Below, piece after piece: positions 17,865 to 27,243 of a stretch of 64,000 nucleotides of DNA. The position numbers and the translations under genes are program-made. A model generated the notes under the pieces. That model had not been told where the DNA came from and did not search any database. It was given only the letters and a program-made list of their open reading frames with translations. The DNA comes from an archaeon (GTDB taxonomy: Archaea > Nanobdellota > Nanobdellia > Pacearchaeales > GW2011-AR1), in contig JAIORZ010000002.1 in NCBI GenBank assembly GCA_021107855.1, positions 128,148 through 192,147 on the forward strand, given 5' to 3'. Numbering within the stretch: the stretch's first letter is position 1; every line of letters begins with the position of its first letter.

Positions 17865-19328
17865 CTAACTATCCTTCTCCTCAAATTCCTTCTTCTCCCC
17901 AGCCTCGACATAATGCTCTACCTTCCCAACCAAATGTCCCAAATGATGAAACTCCCTCACAACGCCATGTGCCGGTCCAAACTCGTGAAGCAAAAACCGT
18001 GGCGCAAACTTTTTAACATATCTAACCTCACGCAAAAGCCTCATCCCAAACATAGAAACAATCCCACGCCCAATCATAGAAATCACAAAAATAAACACCA
18101 TAGAATTCATAAAAGAAACATCAACCCAAGCCAGAAGAGACCCAAAACTCGCTCCTAAAAACATTCCAACGCCAACCATCAGATTCATATATACCAAACC
18201 AAAACTCCTTTTCCTGGAACCTACCGCATCGTAAACATAATTATTCACAGCCAAATTATAACCAGCCCAACCAAACCCACCAACAATTCCTGGCACAAAC
18301 AACAAATATAATTTAAGCATCAACCCATTCCCAATAAAACTCGACAAAAACCAAAGCATCGTGGTCGCAGCAATCATCCAAGAACAAACCCTCATCAACT
18401 TAACATTTCCAAACCTGTCAGAAAACTTACCCAACAAGGGTAAAAATATTAATTGAAAAACAACTGCACTAACAGTAATTGCCATATACCAAACATAACA
18501 AAATCCCAAATCTCTCAACATATAAACAACCCAAAACGGACCAGCTATGCCAACAACAAAACTAAAATAGAACCGAAACAAACAAAACCTTCCAAACGGC
18601 GTCGTTCTAATTTTATCCCAAAACTGTCCAAGTGTAAAATAATCCTTCTTCCTAACTTTAAGTCGCGGCTCATATTGCTTTCTCAGCAATAACCAAGACC
18701 AAATTCTCGCAATCATAGAAAGCGTAAAAATAAACCCAAACCCAAGCAAAGTAAACCCAATCACATCTCCAAGATTTGCACCAACTCTCTTCGCCCCATC
18801 AAGAACAATCGCACCAATAATCATAGTTGTAATTCCAAAAAATCCAGCAATCCTATTCCTTCTAGAAAAATATTTTCCTCTTCTATGCTCAGGAACAAGC
18901 GAACCCATCCACGAAAACCACGCTGGATTCGCAATAGCAGAGAAACTATAAGCCACTCCAACCAAAATAATCAAAACCCACGACATATGAAGTACCCCAA
19001 AATAAAACAAAGCTCCAGTTAAAATAATTGGAATCCAAGTAAGTATCCTCAACATAATAGCAATCAAAACAATCCTCTTCCTAGAAAATTTTCTAATCAA
19101 CTTTGTAACTCTCAACTGCACAAGACTCGGCAACAAACTAATAATCGCATGCAGAATCCCCATCTGAGTCGCAGTCGCATTCAAAAGCAAGGCAAACGGC
19201 GAAAGATACGACAATCCCAAACCCGCAGAAACACTAGCCGCAGAACCCTCACGGATACTAATATCCAAACTCTTATTAATTTTCTTCTGAACAATCGGAT
19301 GGTCAACACGAGTTACAGTCCTCTTCAT
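17865..19328 (-). CDS. Major facilitator superfamily transporter
   Basis: 487 residues from the ATG at 19328. About eleven to twelve membrane helices in two halves. The loop between helices 2 and 3 is VTKLIRKFSRKRIVLIAIM, and the second-half counterpart is LLGKFSDRFGNVKLMRV, matching the MFS motif G-x-x-x-D-R-x-G-R. A polar N-terminus (VDHPIVQKKINKSLDISIREG) precedes helix 1. The substrate cannot be told; the closest look is to MFS_1 proteins of unknown role. Codon use is host-like. Confidence 0.88.
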   Translation of the reverse strand: MKRTVTRVDHPIVQKKINKSLDISIREGSAASVSAGLGLSYLSPFALLLNATATQMGILHAIISLLPSLVQLRVTKLIRKFSRKRIVLIAIMLRILTWIPIILTGALFYFGVLHMSWVLIILVGVAYSFSAIANPAWFSWMGSLVPEHRRGKYFSRRNRIAGFFGITTMIIGAIVLDGAKRVGANLGDVIGFTLLGFGFIFTLSMIARIWSWLLLRKQYEPRLKVRKKDYFTLGQFWDKIRTTPFGRFCLFRFYFSFVVGIAGPFWVVYMLRDLGFCYVWYMAITVSAVVFQLIFLPLLGKFSDRFGNVKLMRVCSWMIAATTMLWFLSSFIGNGLMLKLYLLFVPGIVGGFGWAGYNLAVNNYVYDAVGSRKRSFGLVYMNLMVGVGMFLGASFGSLLAWVDVSFMNSMVFIFVISMIGRGIVSMFGMRLLREVRYVKKFAPRFLLHEFGPAHGVVREFHHLGHLVGKVEHYVEAGEKKEFEEKDS

Positions 19329-19390
19329 AAAACATATCAAACAAAAGAATATAAAAACATAACTATCTCAACACCCCAGCCCAACCCACC

Positions 19391-19402
19391 AATTTATAAA
19401 TT
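19391..19402 (+). promoter_or_regulatory. TATA box setting the start of the gene at 19422
   Basis: AATTTATAAATT lies 20-31 bases before the ATG at 19422. It excludes the long in-frame extension back to 19149, which would overlap the MFS gene. Confidence 0.6.
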
Positions 19403-19421
19403 ATCTTCTCCTCCCAACTCC

Positions 19422-20573
19422 ATGAAGAGGCAAATCATTCTCCTGGTTTTAACGGTCCTATCTCTCCAACTCATACAAGCCGGCGGTGTAGGAATAACCC
19501 CAGTTTATTACAAAGAATTTTTTGAACCAGGCTTAACAAAAACATACTCTTTCCATTCTTTCAGTTCAAGCTCCGAAGGAGGAATCAATCTCTACATCGA
19601 AGGAGACCTATCAGAATATGTCAACCTCTCCACAACATACTTACCAAACAGCGGGGCATTTACCGTAACAATCAGTCTCCCAGACAAAATCGAAATCCCA
19701 GGAACCCACAAAATTTATGTAGGAGCAACTGAAGCAAGAAAAATAAACGACACAATGGTAGGAGGAATCGCCGCAATCCGAGGTCGAATCGACATACTAG
19801 TTCCATACCCAGGAAAATACTCCGAATCAACATTCAAAGTTTCAAACATCAACGAAGGAGAGGAAACTCCCTACGAACTAGAAATCCAAAATTTAGGAAC
19901 TCAATCCCTCACAGTCAAACCAACGATAAAAATATTCAAAGCCGACACGACACAGCCTCTCCTAACAAAAAAACTAACCGAAAAAAATATGAAAACAAAG
20001 GAAACCTGGGATATAATAGACACCCTCGAAACACAAAACCTACCTCCAGGAGAATATCAAGCCATTGCCACAATCGACTGGGGAGAAATAACGACCATAA
20101 ACCAAACCTTTCGAATTGGAGAATTTTTAATAGACATCATAGATTATGACTACCAATTTGAACAAGGAAAAATCAATCCCTTCAAAGTAAAAATAGAAAA
20201 CAAATGGAACACAAGAATAGAAGAAGTATATGCAACAGTTTCAATAACGGACCAAGGAATAGTAGTCGGCAGTTTCAAAACAGTTTCAGTCGATACAAAT
20301 CCCTGGGAAATTAAAGACATCACGGGGTATTTTGATACAACCACCCTAAAACCAAAAAGATACACGGCGAAAATTGTCCTCTCTTATGGCGGAGCCACAA
20401 CGTCAAAACTCGTTGCAGTATATATCAATCTTCCACCAGCAAAAAAATACCAAAAATATATCATCATGGCAATCCTAATCATAATCCTAACTATCGCAGC
20501 ATTCATATATCTAATATGGAAAGTAAGAAAACTCGAACACAAAAATGAAAAGAAAAGTAAAAAGAAAAAATAG
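19422..20573 (+). CDS. Secreted/membrane-anchored envelope protein
   Basis: 383 residues. Signal peptide MKRQIILLVLTVLSLQLIQA, then about 325 residues of beta-sandwich sequence with Ig-like spacing (LEIQNLGTQSLTVKPTIKIF; FKVKIENKWNTRIEEVYATV), one membrane helix near the C-terminus (IIMAILIIILTIAAFIYLIW) and a Lys-rich cytosolic tail. A surface or glycoprotein-processing role is possible; there are several N-x-S/T sites. It overlaps the next gene by 29 bases, so they are co-transcribed. Confidence 0.78.
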   Translation: MKRQIILLVLTVLSLQLIQAGGVGITPVYYKEFFEPGLTKTYSFHSFSSSSEGGINLYIEGDLSEYVNLSTTYLPNSGAFTVTISLPDKIEIPGTHKIYVGATEARKINDTMVGGIAAIRGRIDILVPYPGKYSESTFKVSNINEGEETPYELEIQNLGTQSLTVKPTIKIFKADTTQPLLTKKLTEKNMKTKETWDIIDTLETQNLPPGEYQAIATIDWGEITTINQTFRIGEFLIDIIDYDYQFEQGKINPFKVKIENKWNTRIEEVYATVSITDQGIVVGSFKTVSVDTNPWEIKDITGYFDTTTLKPKRYTAKIVLSYGGATTSKLVAVYINLPPAKKYQKYIIMAILIIILTIAAFIYLIWKVRKLEHKNEKKSKKKK

Positions 20574-20961
20574 AGTCCTAATCTCAATAGCCGTAATCCT
20601 AATCGCAATAGCCACAATTGTCATAATCAATGCCCCACTCCACAAACAAATAATCCCCACTCAATTCACAGCAGGTGAAAAAATGGGCTTCGACCTCGGA
20701 CCCGGAAACCTAAACTTCGGACAAATAATCCCCGGCTACAGCGCCTCTAGAGAAATTATAATCACAAACACTTTCGACTCACCCACCATAACAAAAATAA
20801 AATCCTCCGGCGCAATTTCAGAATACATCATAGTCTCCCAAAACAACTTCATCCTCCAACCAAACGAATCAAGAAACATAACATTTTCACTCTTCCCACC
20901 AGAAGGAATCGAGCTAAAAGAATACCCAGGACAAATAACAATCACAACATATAAAGACTAA
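20545..20961 (+). CDS. Small membrane-anchored Ig-like protein
   Basis: 138 residues. Basic start (MKRKVKRKNR), one N-terminal membrane anchor (VLISIAVILIAIATIVIINA), then a compact beta domain (FGQIIPGYSASREIIITNTF; NESRNITFSLFPP; YPGQITITT) resembling choice-of-anchor or Ig-like domains. Likely a partner of the envelope protein just upstream, which it overlaps. No catalytic motif. Confidence 0.7.
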   Translation: MKRKVKRKNRVLISIAVILIAIATIVIINAPLHKQIIPTQFTAGEKMGFDLGPGNLNFGQIIPGYSASREIIITNTFDSPTITKIKSSGAISEYIIVSQNNFILQPNESRNITFSLFPPEGIELKEYPGQITITTYKD

Positions 20962-20964
20962 TTT

Positions 20965-21840
20965 TTATTTCTTAAATTTCTTCCAAATCCATCGACCGAT
21001 AAAAAAAGCAATAGCCCAAGGAGCAAATCCAAAAATAAAACTAAGCAGAGTATTAATACTACTAACAAAACTTCTAACCAAATCCGACAACTTAACAAAC
21101 ACAATCCCAATCCACTCACTCCTCTCCTCGCTCATCGAGAAACTAACACTAGAATAATCAACTCTATTATCAATATTCCTCAAAGAATCCTCGAGATATT
21201 TAATCTTCCTCTCCTGATTAAAAATTCTATCATTCAAATTAATCTTATCACTCACCTCATCAGCCTCGTCATACATCTCCAAATATCTCAACAACCGCGC
21301 CTTTTCAACTCCAATCTCAATCTCAATATCCTCATACCGACCAGTAACATCCACCATATTCTCACTAAAAGACTGAACCTCTCCAATTTCTTTCAACTGA
21401 GCCACAACAGCATCATACTTACTTGTATCAATCTTCAAAGAATAATACCCAGAATAATAAGCCCTCCAACTTTCCCCATTCCGATTCACCCTCTCATTCA
21501 ACAAATAAGCCCCACTACTTCTAACAATATTTTTCAACTGCCCTTCAGCCTCACTAAACCCCCCTCTCTCAATCTCCGTAGATAAACTCGAGCTCTTTGT
21601 AATTTTCCTCTCCTCAGTCTCAGGCGCAAAATCATCACTTCCCCCAGAACGATAATTCATAGATTCAGAAGCAACCCCTCCCCCGTATCCCTTATCAAAA
21701 GAATCACCCGCAGTCATTACACTATCAAAACTCTGACTAACAATCCCACTCCCATTAGAAAGAAACACAATCAAAACCAATCCCAAAACAATCATCAACC
21801 AATTCTCTTTTATCGTAGCAAACTGTTTTTTAAGTCCCAC
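20965..21840 (-). CDS. DUF4349 membrane protein
   Basis: 291 residues starting at a GTG. N-terminal membrane anchor (WLMIVLGLVLIVFLS), a Ser/Gly-rich spacer, then the DUF4349 domain: ITKSSSLSTEIE, SSGAYLLNERVNR, SLKIDTSKYDAVVAQLKEIG, VDVTGRYEDIEIEIGVEKARLLRYLEM, and the closing SVSFSMSEE. A C-terminal membrane helix (FAPWAIAFFIGRWIW) follows. The family is widespread and uncharacterised, often lipoproteins in bacteria. TATA-like TTTATATATG is near 21858-21867. It is convergent with the Ig-like gene, 3 bases apart. Confidence 0.88.
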   Translation of the reverse strand: MGLKKQFATIKENWLMIVLGLVLIVFLSNGSGIVSQSFDSVMTAGDSFDKGYGGGVASESMNYRSGGSDDFAPETEERKITKSSSLSTEIERGGFSEAEGQLKNIVRSSGAYLLNERVNRNGESWRAYYSGYYSLKIDTSKYDAVVAQLKEIGEVQSFSENMVDVTGRYEDIEIEIGVEKARLLRYLEMYDEADEVSDKINLNDRIFNQERKIKYLEDSLRNIDNRVDYSSVSFSMSEERSEWIGIVFVKLSDLVRSFVSSINTLLSFIFGFAPWAIAFFIGRWIWKKFKK

Positions 21841-21904
21841 GCAATACCAAGAATTCCGTCATATATAAATATATTCATAACTCCAATCCCAATCATATTA
21901 AAAT

Positions 21905-22831
21905 CTAAACACCTTCAGCCACTTCTTCTCCAACACTAACAGACTTCTTCTCCCCAATCTCTTCCCTAATCTCAGCTTTCGCCTCCTCATCTGCCTTATC
22001 AGCCAACGCTCTCATCTTCTCCTCAATCGCACCCTCAGCACTCTTCAAGTCCCTCTCCTTCTTCTCCCTCGCAATCCGCTTCTTCTTAGGCTCCTCCAAA
22101 ACCAATTCCTCACCGACAAAATCCTCCAAGCTAGGCAACTGCCTATCAATCCCATGCGCCTTCATATATTCCCTAGACATCAACCAGAAAAACAAGCCCA
22201 TCGACTTATTCGACTTATTATTCCCAATCATCACAACATCACAATCCGCAGTATGATTATTCGTATCACAAATAGCAGCAACAGGAATCCTAATATTCCT
22301 AGCGTCAGCCAAAGCATTCTTATCCAACCAAGGATCACAAATCACAACCATCTTCGTCTCAATAAAATCATCCAAAACAGTATTAGTCAAAACACCAGAC
22401 GGATATTTCTTAGTATAAGTCCTAACCCCAGTTAACTCACTAAACATCTTCGCACCCCTCCAACCAGCCTCCCTCTTACAAATCAACGTCCAGTCCCCAG
22501 GCTTAAACTGCTTAATAAAATCAATACCCTCTGCCAGCTTCTTATCAACCAACAAAGTATTCAAAATCGCCAACCCATCAAGTCGCCTCCGATAAACATA
22601 CTTCCGCATAGTCGGCGTAATAACCTTCGTCCCCAAATAAGCCGCAGTCTTAATATAATCTTCAAGAGAAGTCAAAATCGTCTGATCTTCTTTTTTTTCG
22701 CCAACAGGCGTCATCTTTTTTTTATCAGGTTTCTCCTTCTCTTGTTTCTCGAGATTTTCATTGCCCTCATCAGAGGGTACTTGCGGCTGCGCTACAATAG
22801 CTTCTTTATCGTTTGTTTTCTTATCTGCCAT
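21905..22831 (-). CDS. rps2: Small-subunit ribosomal protein S2 with charged tails
   Basis: 308 residues. The S2 core spans about 55-245: YLGTKVITPTMRKYVYRRR, GLAILN, DWTLICKREAGWRGAKMF, RFPSG-like KYPSGVLTN, VVICDPWLDKNALADA, IPVAAICDTNN, and NNKSNKSMGLFFWLMSRE. The N-terminal ~50 and C-terminal ~60 residues are highly charged extensions (EKEKPDKKKM; KADEEAKAEIREEI). It follows enolase and RpoK as in the classical archaeal L13-S9-RpoK-Eno-S2 string, but L13 and S9 are not here. Confidence 0.95.
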   Translation of the reverse strand: MADKKTNDKEAIVAQPQVPSDEGNENLEKQEKEKPDKKKMTPVGEKKEDQTILTSLEDYIKTAAYLGTKVITPTMRKYVYRRRLDGLAILNTLLVDKKLAEGIDFIKQFKPGDWTLICKREAGWRGAKMFSELTGVRTYTKKYPSGVLTNTVLDDFIETKMVVICDPWLDKNALADARNIRIPVAAICDTNNHTADCDVVMIGNNKSNKSMGLFFWLMSREYMKAHGIDRQLPSLEDFVGEELVLEEPKKKRIAREKKERDLKSAEGAIEEKMRALADKADEEAKAEIREEIGEKKSVSVGEEVAEGV

Positions 22832-22931
22832 TTGTAGTATAATTCCGCTCAGGAGTTTTCGCTACTACTCGAACTCAATCGAGCCCCGCACCTGATGCGT
22901 AATATTTATGAGAAATTTGGCTATTTAAAGT

Positions 22932-24161
22932 TTAGCGTTTCAAACTTTTTTCAATATCCATAACCCTCTTCAACTTAACCAACCTCTCCCTTCCAAAAAT
23001 CCCCGCCTTCATAAACTGCCCCCCAAACCCAACACAATAATCCGCCAAAATATTATCCATCGTCTCCCCACTCCGATGCGAAAAAATCATCACAATCTTA
23101 TTCTTCTTACAATACTCAACAACCTTCTTCACCTCCAACATAGACCCAATCTGATTCGGCTTAATAATCATAGAATTAATTGCCTTCCCCCGCCCCGCTC
23201 GCCGCACCCTATCCAAATTCGTCGTCGTCAAATCATCCCCAACAATCAAAACCTTCCTCCTAATCTTTTTCACACCCTCAACCAAAGACTTAAACCCACC
23301 AAAATCCTCCTCATCCATCCCATCCTCAAGATAAAAAATCCCAAACTTCCGAATCAACTTAATCATATAATCAGCCTGGTCAACCTTATCCCGAACCAAA
23401 CTCTTATTCTTATAAATATAATAACCCTTATCATAAAAACCAGAAGACGCAACATCCAGCCCCAATTTCAAATCATACCTCTTGCTCACCCTCTTCAAAA
23501 TATCCAAAACCTCCTCATTAGCAAGCGAACTCATCCATGCTCCCTCATCGTTCCTCTTAACCCTCCACCCCTTCTCTTTTTTCTTCAACAAAGTCCTAGC
23601 ATATTCATAAGCCCGCAAATTCTTCGTCACCGCTTTCCCAAAACTCTTCGCATTTCCAACCAACAAAAACTCCTGAAAGTCCGGCCTCTTCCCCTTAATC
23701 TTCTTCGAATGCAGGCCCCCACCAATACAATTCCCAACAGGCATCGGCATCTTCGGCTTCAGCCCGCGATTCATATCATCATTAATAAATTCCCAAAGCT
23801 CCTTCCCAACATCAGCGGCAGCTCCCCTCAAAAACACCCCCTCAACAGCATACCAAACATTACCACCAAACTTCCCAAACCTCGCCTCAAACTTCCTCAT
23901 CAGATCATTCAAATCCTTCAACCCCCCAACATCCTTAATAATAAAATTCTTACCAACCAATCTCTTACAAAAAACCCTCAACATCTTCATACTATAAGAA
24001 ATCCCCTTCTTATGATAACACGCAACCTCGCTCTTCCCAGTCGACTTTCCCGACGGAGCCGAACACCTAAAACGGCCTTCATAAGTAATAAGTTCAACCT
24101 CAATACTTCGTCTCCCACGAGAATTCTTCACAAACCGCGGCATCACACTTTTAACAAACAT
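22932..24161 (-). CDS. eno: Enolase (divergent, archaeal)
   Basis: 409 residues. 2-Phosphoglycerate to phosphoenolpyruvate. Motifs in order: SRGRRSIEVEL, APSGKSTGKSEV (the substrate loop), MPVGNCIGGGLHS, FYLEDGMDEEDF, LIVGDDLTTTN, IIKPNQIGSM with the catalytic Lys, and SHRSGETMD. All metal and catalytic residues seem present. A minus-strand TATA near 24179-24190 gives it its own promoter although it follows rpoK by 31 bases. Confidence 0.95.
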   Translation of the reverse strand: MFVKSVMPRFVKNSRGRRSIEVELITYEGRFRCSAPSGKSTGKSEVACYHKKGISYSMKMLRVFCKRLVGKNFIIKDVGGLKDLNDLMRKFEARFGKFGGNVWYAVEGVFLRGAAADVGKELWEFINDDMNRGLKPKMPMPVGNCIGGGLHSKKIKGKRPDFQEFLLVGNAKSFGKAVTKNLRAYEYARTLLKKKEKGWRVKRNDEGAWMSSLANEEVLDILKRVSKRYDLKLGLDVASSGFYDKGYYIYKNKSLVRDKVDQADYMIKLIRKFGIFYLEDGMDEEDFGGFKSLVEGVKKIRRKVLIVGDDLTTTNLDRVRRAGRGKAINSMIIKPNQIGSMLEVKKVVEYCKKNKIVMIFSHRSGETMDNILADYCVGFGGQFMKAGIFGRERLVKLKRVMDIEKSLKR

Positions 24162-24192
24162 GCACTACAAAATAAAAAAGATATTATAAAGT

Positions 24193-24573
24193 TTACTCCA
24201 ACTCAGCCTTAACTTTGTCAACAGGTTTTTCCTCGACTTCATCATTCTCTTCCATCGTTCCACTCTCAGCAATCTCTTTCGTAATCTCCCTCTCCTTGGC
24301 AATCTTCTCCGCATCAGAAGGCACATCCGCATCCTCATCAATCTTAATATCCTCAATCGGCTCCTCTTTCTTCTCAGGCATAGGCCTATTCACAGAAATC
24401 GGCAAAACCCCAGAATCCAACTCCTTCTCGGCAATCCTCAACGGGTCAAAATTAATCGCATCAAGCTCACCCTTTTCAACATCAACCAACAAAGGAGCAT
24501 CCATGGAAATTTGCAAACCCCGAGCCCCAATAATCCGAGCCCTTTCATATTTAGAAAATCCTTGTGCAGCCAT
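24193..24573 (-). CDS. rpoK: RNA polymerase subunit K (Rpb6/omega) with acidic C-terminal extension
   Basis: 126 residues from the ATG at 24573; 24588 is the alternative, overlapping rrp42. The RpoK core is KYERARIIGARGLQISMDAP followed by LLVDV, NFDPLRIAEKELDSGVLPISVNRP (about 8-70). Archaeal RpoK is usually about 55-95 residues; here about 55 acidic residues (EPIEDIKIDEDADVPSDAEK and on) are added. Starts 1 base after the rrp42 stop, so it is part of the exosome transcript. Confidence 0.9.
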   Translation of the reverse strand: MAAQGFSKYERARIIGARGLQISMDAPLLVDVEKGELDAINFDPLRIAEKELDSGVLPISVNRPMPEKKEEPIEDIKIDEDADVPSDAEKIAKEREITKEIAESGTMEENDEVEEKPVDKVKAELE

Positions 24574-24574
24574 T

Positions 24575-25396
24575 TTATCCGAAGACATATTCCTTAACTT
24601 TAGGGAATAGCTCTGTCCATTTATCCTCAACTATCTTTAAAATGCTTTCCATATCCTCACTACTGATAGCCCCAGGCTTCCCTTTCTGCATAGCCGTAAT
24701 CCGAGCCTTCCCGTCGTTATCAGCAACCGCAATACTCACCCTATAATCAGAAACTTCCTCTTCCTCCTTAGAAACATCGGTAACAATAGAATCCCCTACC
24801 TTATGAAGCGTTATATTAAAAGACATAGCTTTCTTATCCAAAGGCAACCCTTTCTTCTCAAAATCATGCTCAACCGCATCGTCCTTCTTATTATAAACAG
24901 GCATCCTAGCTTTCCCAAGAGCAATCAAAGCAGCCAATCCAGCAACATCCAAAAGATTACCGTCGTCGTTAACAGCAAAAATATCAACAAAAACCTGCCA
25001 AACCCTTTCGCCCTCCTTAATACACAACTTCTTAAAATCAATAAATCCAGACTCCCTAATCCCTCTATCAATAACCCTCGACAACTCAATCGCATTAATC
25101 CCAGGTCTACCAATATCAAACTGTTGCGAAGCCATAGGGTGCAACTCAGCACTAGTCATAAAAGTCCCAGCATCCGGAGAATCAGGATAAGGTGTAGCCA
25201 AAGCCAAATGAACACCAGCCAAAACCTCAGTCTTCCCAAACTTCACACGAACAGACGAAGAAGCCGACGGACTAATATTCTCCTCAACAACAATATCTCT
25301 ATAATCAAGCGGAGTCCTGCCATCCAACCTCTTTCCCTCTTTCAAATATCCCACAATCTTCTCTTTCTGCAAATTAGGCATAACAAATTTACCCAT
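24575..25396 (-). CDS. rrp42: Exosome subunit Rrp42
   Basis: 273 residues, RNase PH fold, the non-catalytic partner of Rrp41 in the hexameric exosome ring. KRLDGRTPLDYRDIVVEENI, SSVRVKFGKTEVLAGVHLAL, PDSPDAGTFMTSAEL, ELSRVIDRGIRES, DVAGLAALIALG are diagnostic. Overlaps rrp41 by 8 bases and is followed by rpoK. Confidence 0.97.
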   Translation of the reverse strand: MGKFVMPNLQKEKIVGYLKEGKRLDGRTPLDYRDIVVEENISPSASSSVRVKFGKTEVLAGVHLALATPYPDSPDAGTFMTSAELHPMASQQFDIGRPGINAIELSRVIDRGIRESGFIDFKKLCIKEGERVWQVFVDIFAVNDDGNLLDVAGLAALIALGKARMPVYNKKDDAVEHDFEKKGLPLDKKAMSFNITLHKVGDSIVTDVSKEEEEVSDYRVSIAVADNDGKARITAMQKGKPGAISSEDMESILKIVEDKWTELFPKVKEYVFG

Positions 25397-26108
25397 TTTT
25401 CTCCCCCGTGGCGCCCTTCAAAGCATCCATCTGAACTTTTAAAACATCTTCACAAGCCTTTCTTCCCATCTCGATCGCCTCACTAAGCTCCGAAGGCGAA
25501 ATCTTCCCATCCAGCTGCAACAACGAAATATCTTTCTTTCTAGAAGTAAAAGCAAGCGGAACATCAGTAGCACCCTCACCGTCGTGGAAATCCTCTTCCG
25601 CCTTATCAACATCAACCAACAAAGTCTTATCCGCCTTACCAACAGCAATCGCACTAAGCATTTCCTTCATAGGAATCCCAGCATGAGCCAAAGCCAAAGC
25701 AGCAGCATTCAAACCAGCAACACGAGTCCCAGCATCAGCTTTAGGAATCTGAATAAAAACATCAACAACAGTATTTGGAAAACCACTTAAATCAATAACA
25801 GCATCAAGGGCCCATTCACAAACTTTACTAATTTCCTCACTCCTTCTCGACGGTCCAGGTCTAATTCTATCCCAAACTGAAAAAGGCATCATCCCATAAG
25901 AAACTCTCAAAATCCCAGTTCTAGCATTCTGCATATGTTGCGGATGCAAAGTTCGAGGTCCTCTAACAACAGCCATAGCCTTAGTTCCCCCAGTCTCAAA
26001 AGTAGCACTCCCATCAGCAGAAGGAACAACCCCAACACTAGCCTTCATAGGTCGAACCTCATTAACAGTCCTCCCATCAAAACGTTTTTTATATAAACTT
26101 CCAGCCAT
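25389..26108 (-). CDS. rrp41: Exosome subunit Rrp41 (catalytic)
   Basis: 239 residues. 3'-5' phosphorolytic RNase. KRFDGRTVNEVRPMKASVGVV, GGTKAMAVVRGPRTLHPQH, the RNA-binding Arg pair in GPSRRSEEISKV, the phosphate-site stretch DAGTRVAGLNAA, and DFHDGEGATDVPLAF with catalytic acid. Start codon overlaps the rrp4 stop (TAATG). Complete. Confidence 0.97.
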   Translation of the reverse strand: MAGSLYKKRFDGRTVNEVRPMKASVGVVPSADGSATFETGGTKAMAVVRGPRTLHPQHMQNARTGILRVSYGMMPFSVWDRIRPGPSRRSEEISKVCEWALDAVIDLSGFPNTVVDVFIQIPKADAGTRVAGLNAAALALAHAGIPMKEMLSAIAVGKADKTLLVDVDKAEEDFHDGEGATDVPLAFTSRKKDISLLQLDGKISPSELSEAIEMGRKACEDVLKVQMDALKGATGEKNG

Positions 26109-26830
26109 TATTCAACATCCTCCGCGTCGGTATTTTCAGCAACAATCTCAGGAGCACTTCCTTCCAAGCCCATCTTCTTAATCATCTTCTCAACCTTCTC
26201 AGTCAAACCAACAGTCACAGCATTCTCTCCAATAAACTCAACAATCTTCCTAGCCGCAACTTCCTTATCGGTATCCTTCCCAGAAATCCAAACCTTTCCA
26301 TTCTGCCCAACAGTCACATCACAACCAGTCGCGCCCTTAATCATATTAACCATACTCCCCTCTCGACCAATAATCCTCGGAACCTGATTTGGTCCAACAG
26401 AAATAATCATACCGCCCTCAATCTTGCCATATCCCCGCATCTTCATCGAAACATCAACCCCCCTCGACTTAACATCCCAAACCTTAACAATCACAGACTC
26501 ACCAAAATTCAAAAACTCAGCCATCTCATTCTTATTAACATATCGAGGAACTTCAGCCACAGGCAAAAAAGCATTCTGCGCTCCACCAAAATCAATCAAC
26601 CATCCATTAAAAGTAATATCAACAATAGTCCCAATAATCGTATTCCCCCGTCGAGGATAATAAGCACCACTCACAGGAACAACCTTAACATGCTTCTCAA
26701 AAATATTCGCAATCCCATATCGTCCAGCAACAACATCAGCACCATCTCTATAAGCACCGTCGCCAGGTAAAAATTCATTCCCAGAAACAACAGTCTCTCC
26801 TGGTATAACAATTTGTCTTTCTTTTGCCAT
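26108..26830 (-). CDS. rrp4: Exosome RNA-binding cap subunit Rrp4
   Basis: 240 residues from the ATG at 26830. N-terminal domain VIPGETVVSGNEFLPGDGAY, an S1 domain (GAYYPRRGNTIIGTIVDITF..GWLIDF) and a KH domain (VGPNQVPRIIGREGSMVNMI). This is the standard Rrp4 order; it caps the Rrp41-Rrp42 ring and admits RNA. First of the tight rrp4-rrp41-rrp42-rpoK set. Confidence 0.97.
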   Translation of the reverse strand: MAKERQIVIPGETVVSGNEFLPGDGAYRDGADVVAGRYGIANIFEKHVKVVPVSGAYYPRRGNTIIGTIVDITFNGWLIDFGGAQNAFLPVAEVPRYVNKNEMAEFLNFGESVIVKVWDVKSRGVDVSMKMRGYGKIEGGMIISVGPNQVPRIIGREGSMVNMIKGATGCDVTVGQNGKVWISGKDTDKEVAARKIVEFIGENAVTVGLTEKVEKMIKKMGLEGSAPEIVAENTDAEDVE

Positions 26831-26963
26831 TATTTTTTCGTTCGAGATAATCGATAATGCGTTCTTAACGCCCATTGGCGTCCAATTTTTTTCTCGTATA
26901 ATTAATTTTGCAAAAAGTGGTTTATAAAGTTTTCTACTAAATCCTAAAATCAGATGACATCAA

Positions 26964-27188
26964 TCATCTATCCAAAAAAACAGCACGCTCCTTCTCCGCA
27001 TCAGTCAACTCCTCACGGGGCAACTCACATTTATCATAAAGCTCTCGAATCGACATATACCTCTCCTTATGCGAAAGCTTTCTCCACCTATACTCCTGAC
27101 TATCACACAAAAACTTCTCAACATCAGAATTACGAGAAGCACCCCTCTCCCAAATAATTCTTTCAATATAATGAGGAAAAAACTCCAT
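26964..27188 (-). CDS. Small hypothetical protein, 74 residues
   Basis: MEFFPHYIERIIWERGASRN opens the protein; the remainder is helical and charged (KERYMSIRELYDKCELPREEL). No family recognised. The start at 27188 is chosen because a strong TATA (CTTATAAG at 27210-27217) lies 22 bases upstream; the longer reading from 27209 would begin 1 base after that box. Confidence 0.55.
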   Translation of the reverse strand: MEFFPHYIERIIWERGASRNSDVEKFLCDSQEYRWRKLSHKERYMSIRELYDKCELPREELTDAEKERAVFLDR

Positions 27189-27209
27189 AAAGCCCCAAGA
27201 GAAAAACAT

Positions 27210-27229
27210 CTTATAAGTATTATTATACT
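27210..27229 (-). promoter_or_regulatory. Extended promoter that fixes the start at 27188
   Basis: The minus strand reads AGTATAATAATACTTATAAG, the same extended BRE/TATA seen upstream of guaB, the thermosome gene and the gene at 31169. Confidence 0.65.
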
Positions 27230-27243
27230 CAATAGCGATTTAC

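Noticed and set aside
19149..19421. N-terminal extension of the envelope protein starting at 19149
   Set aside because: It would overlap the MFS gene on the other strand, while a signal peptide and TATA box fit the ATG at 19422.
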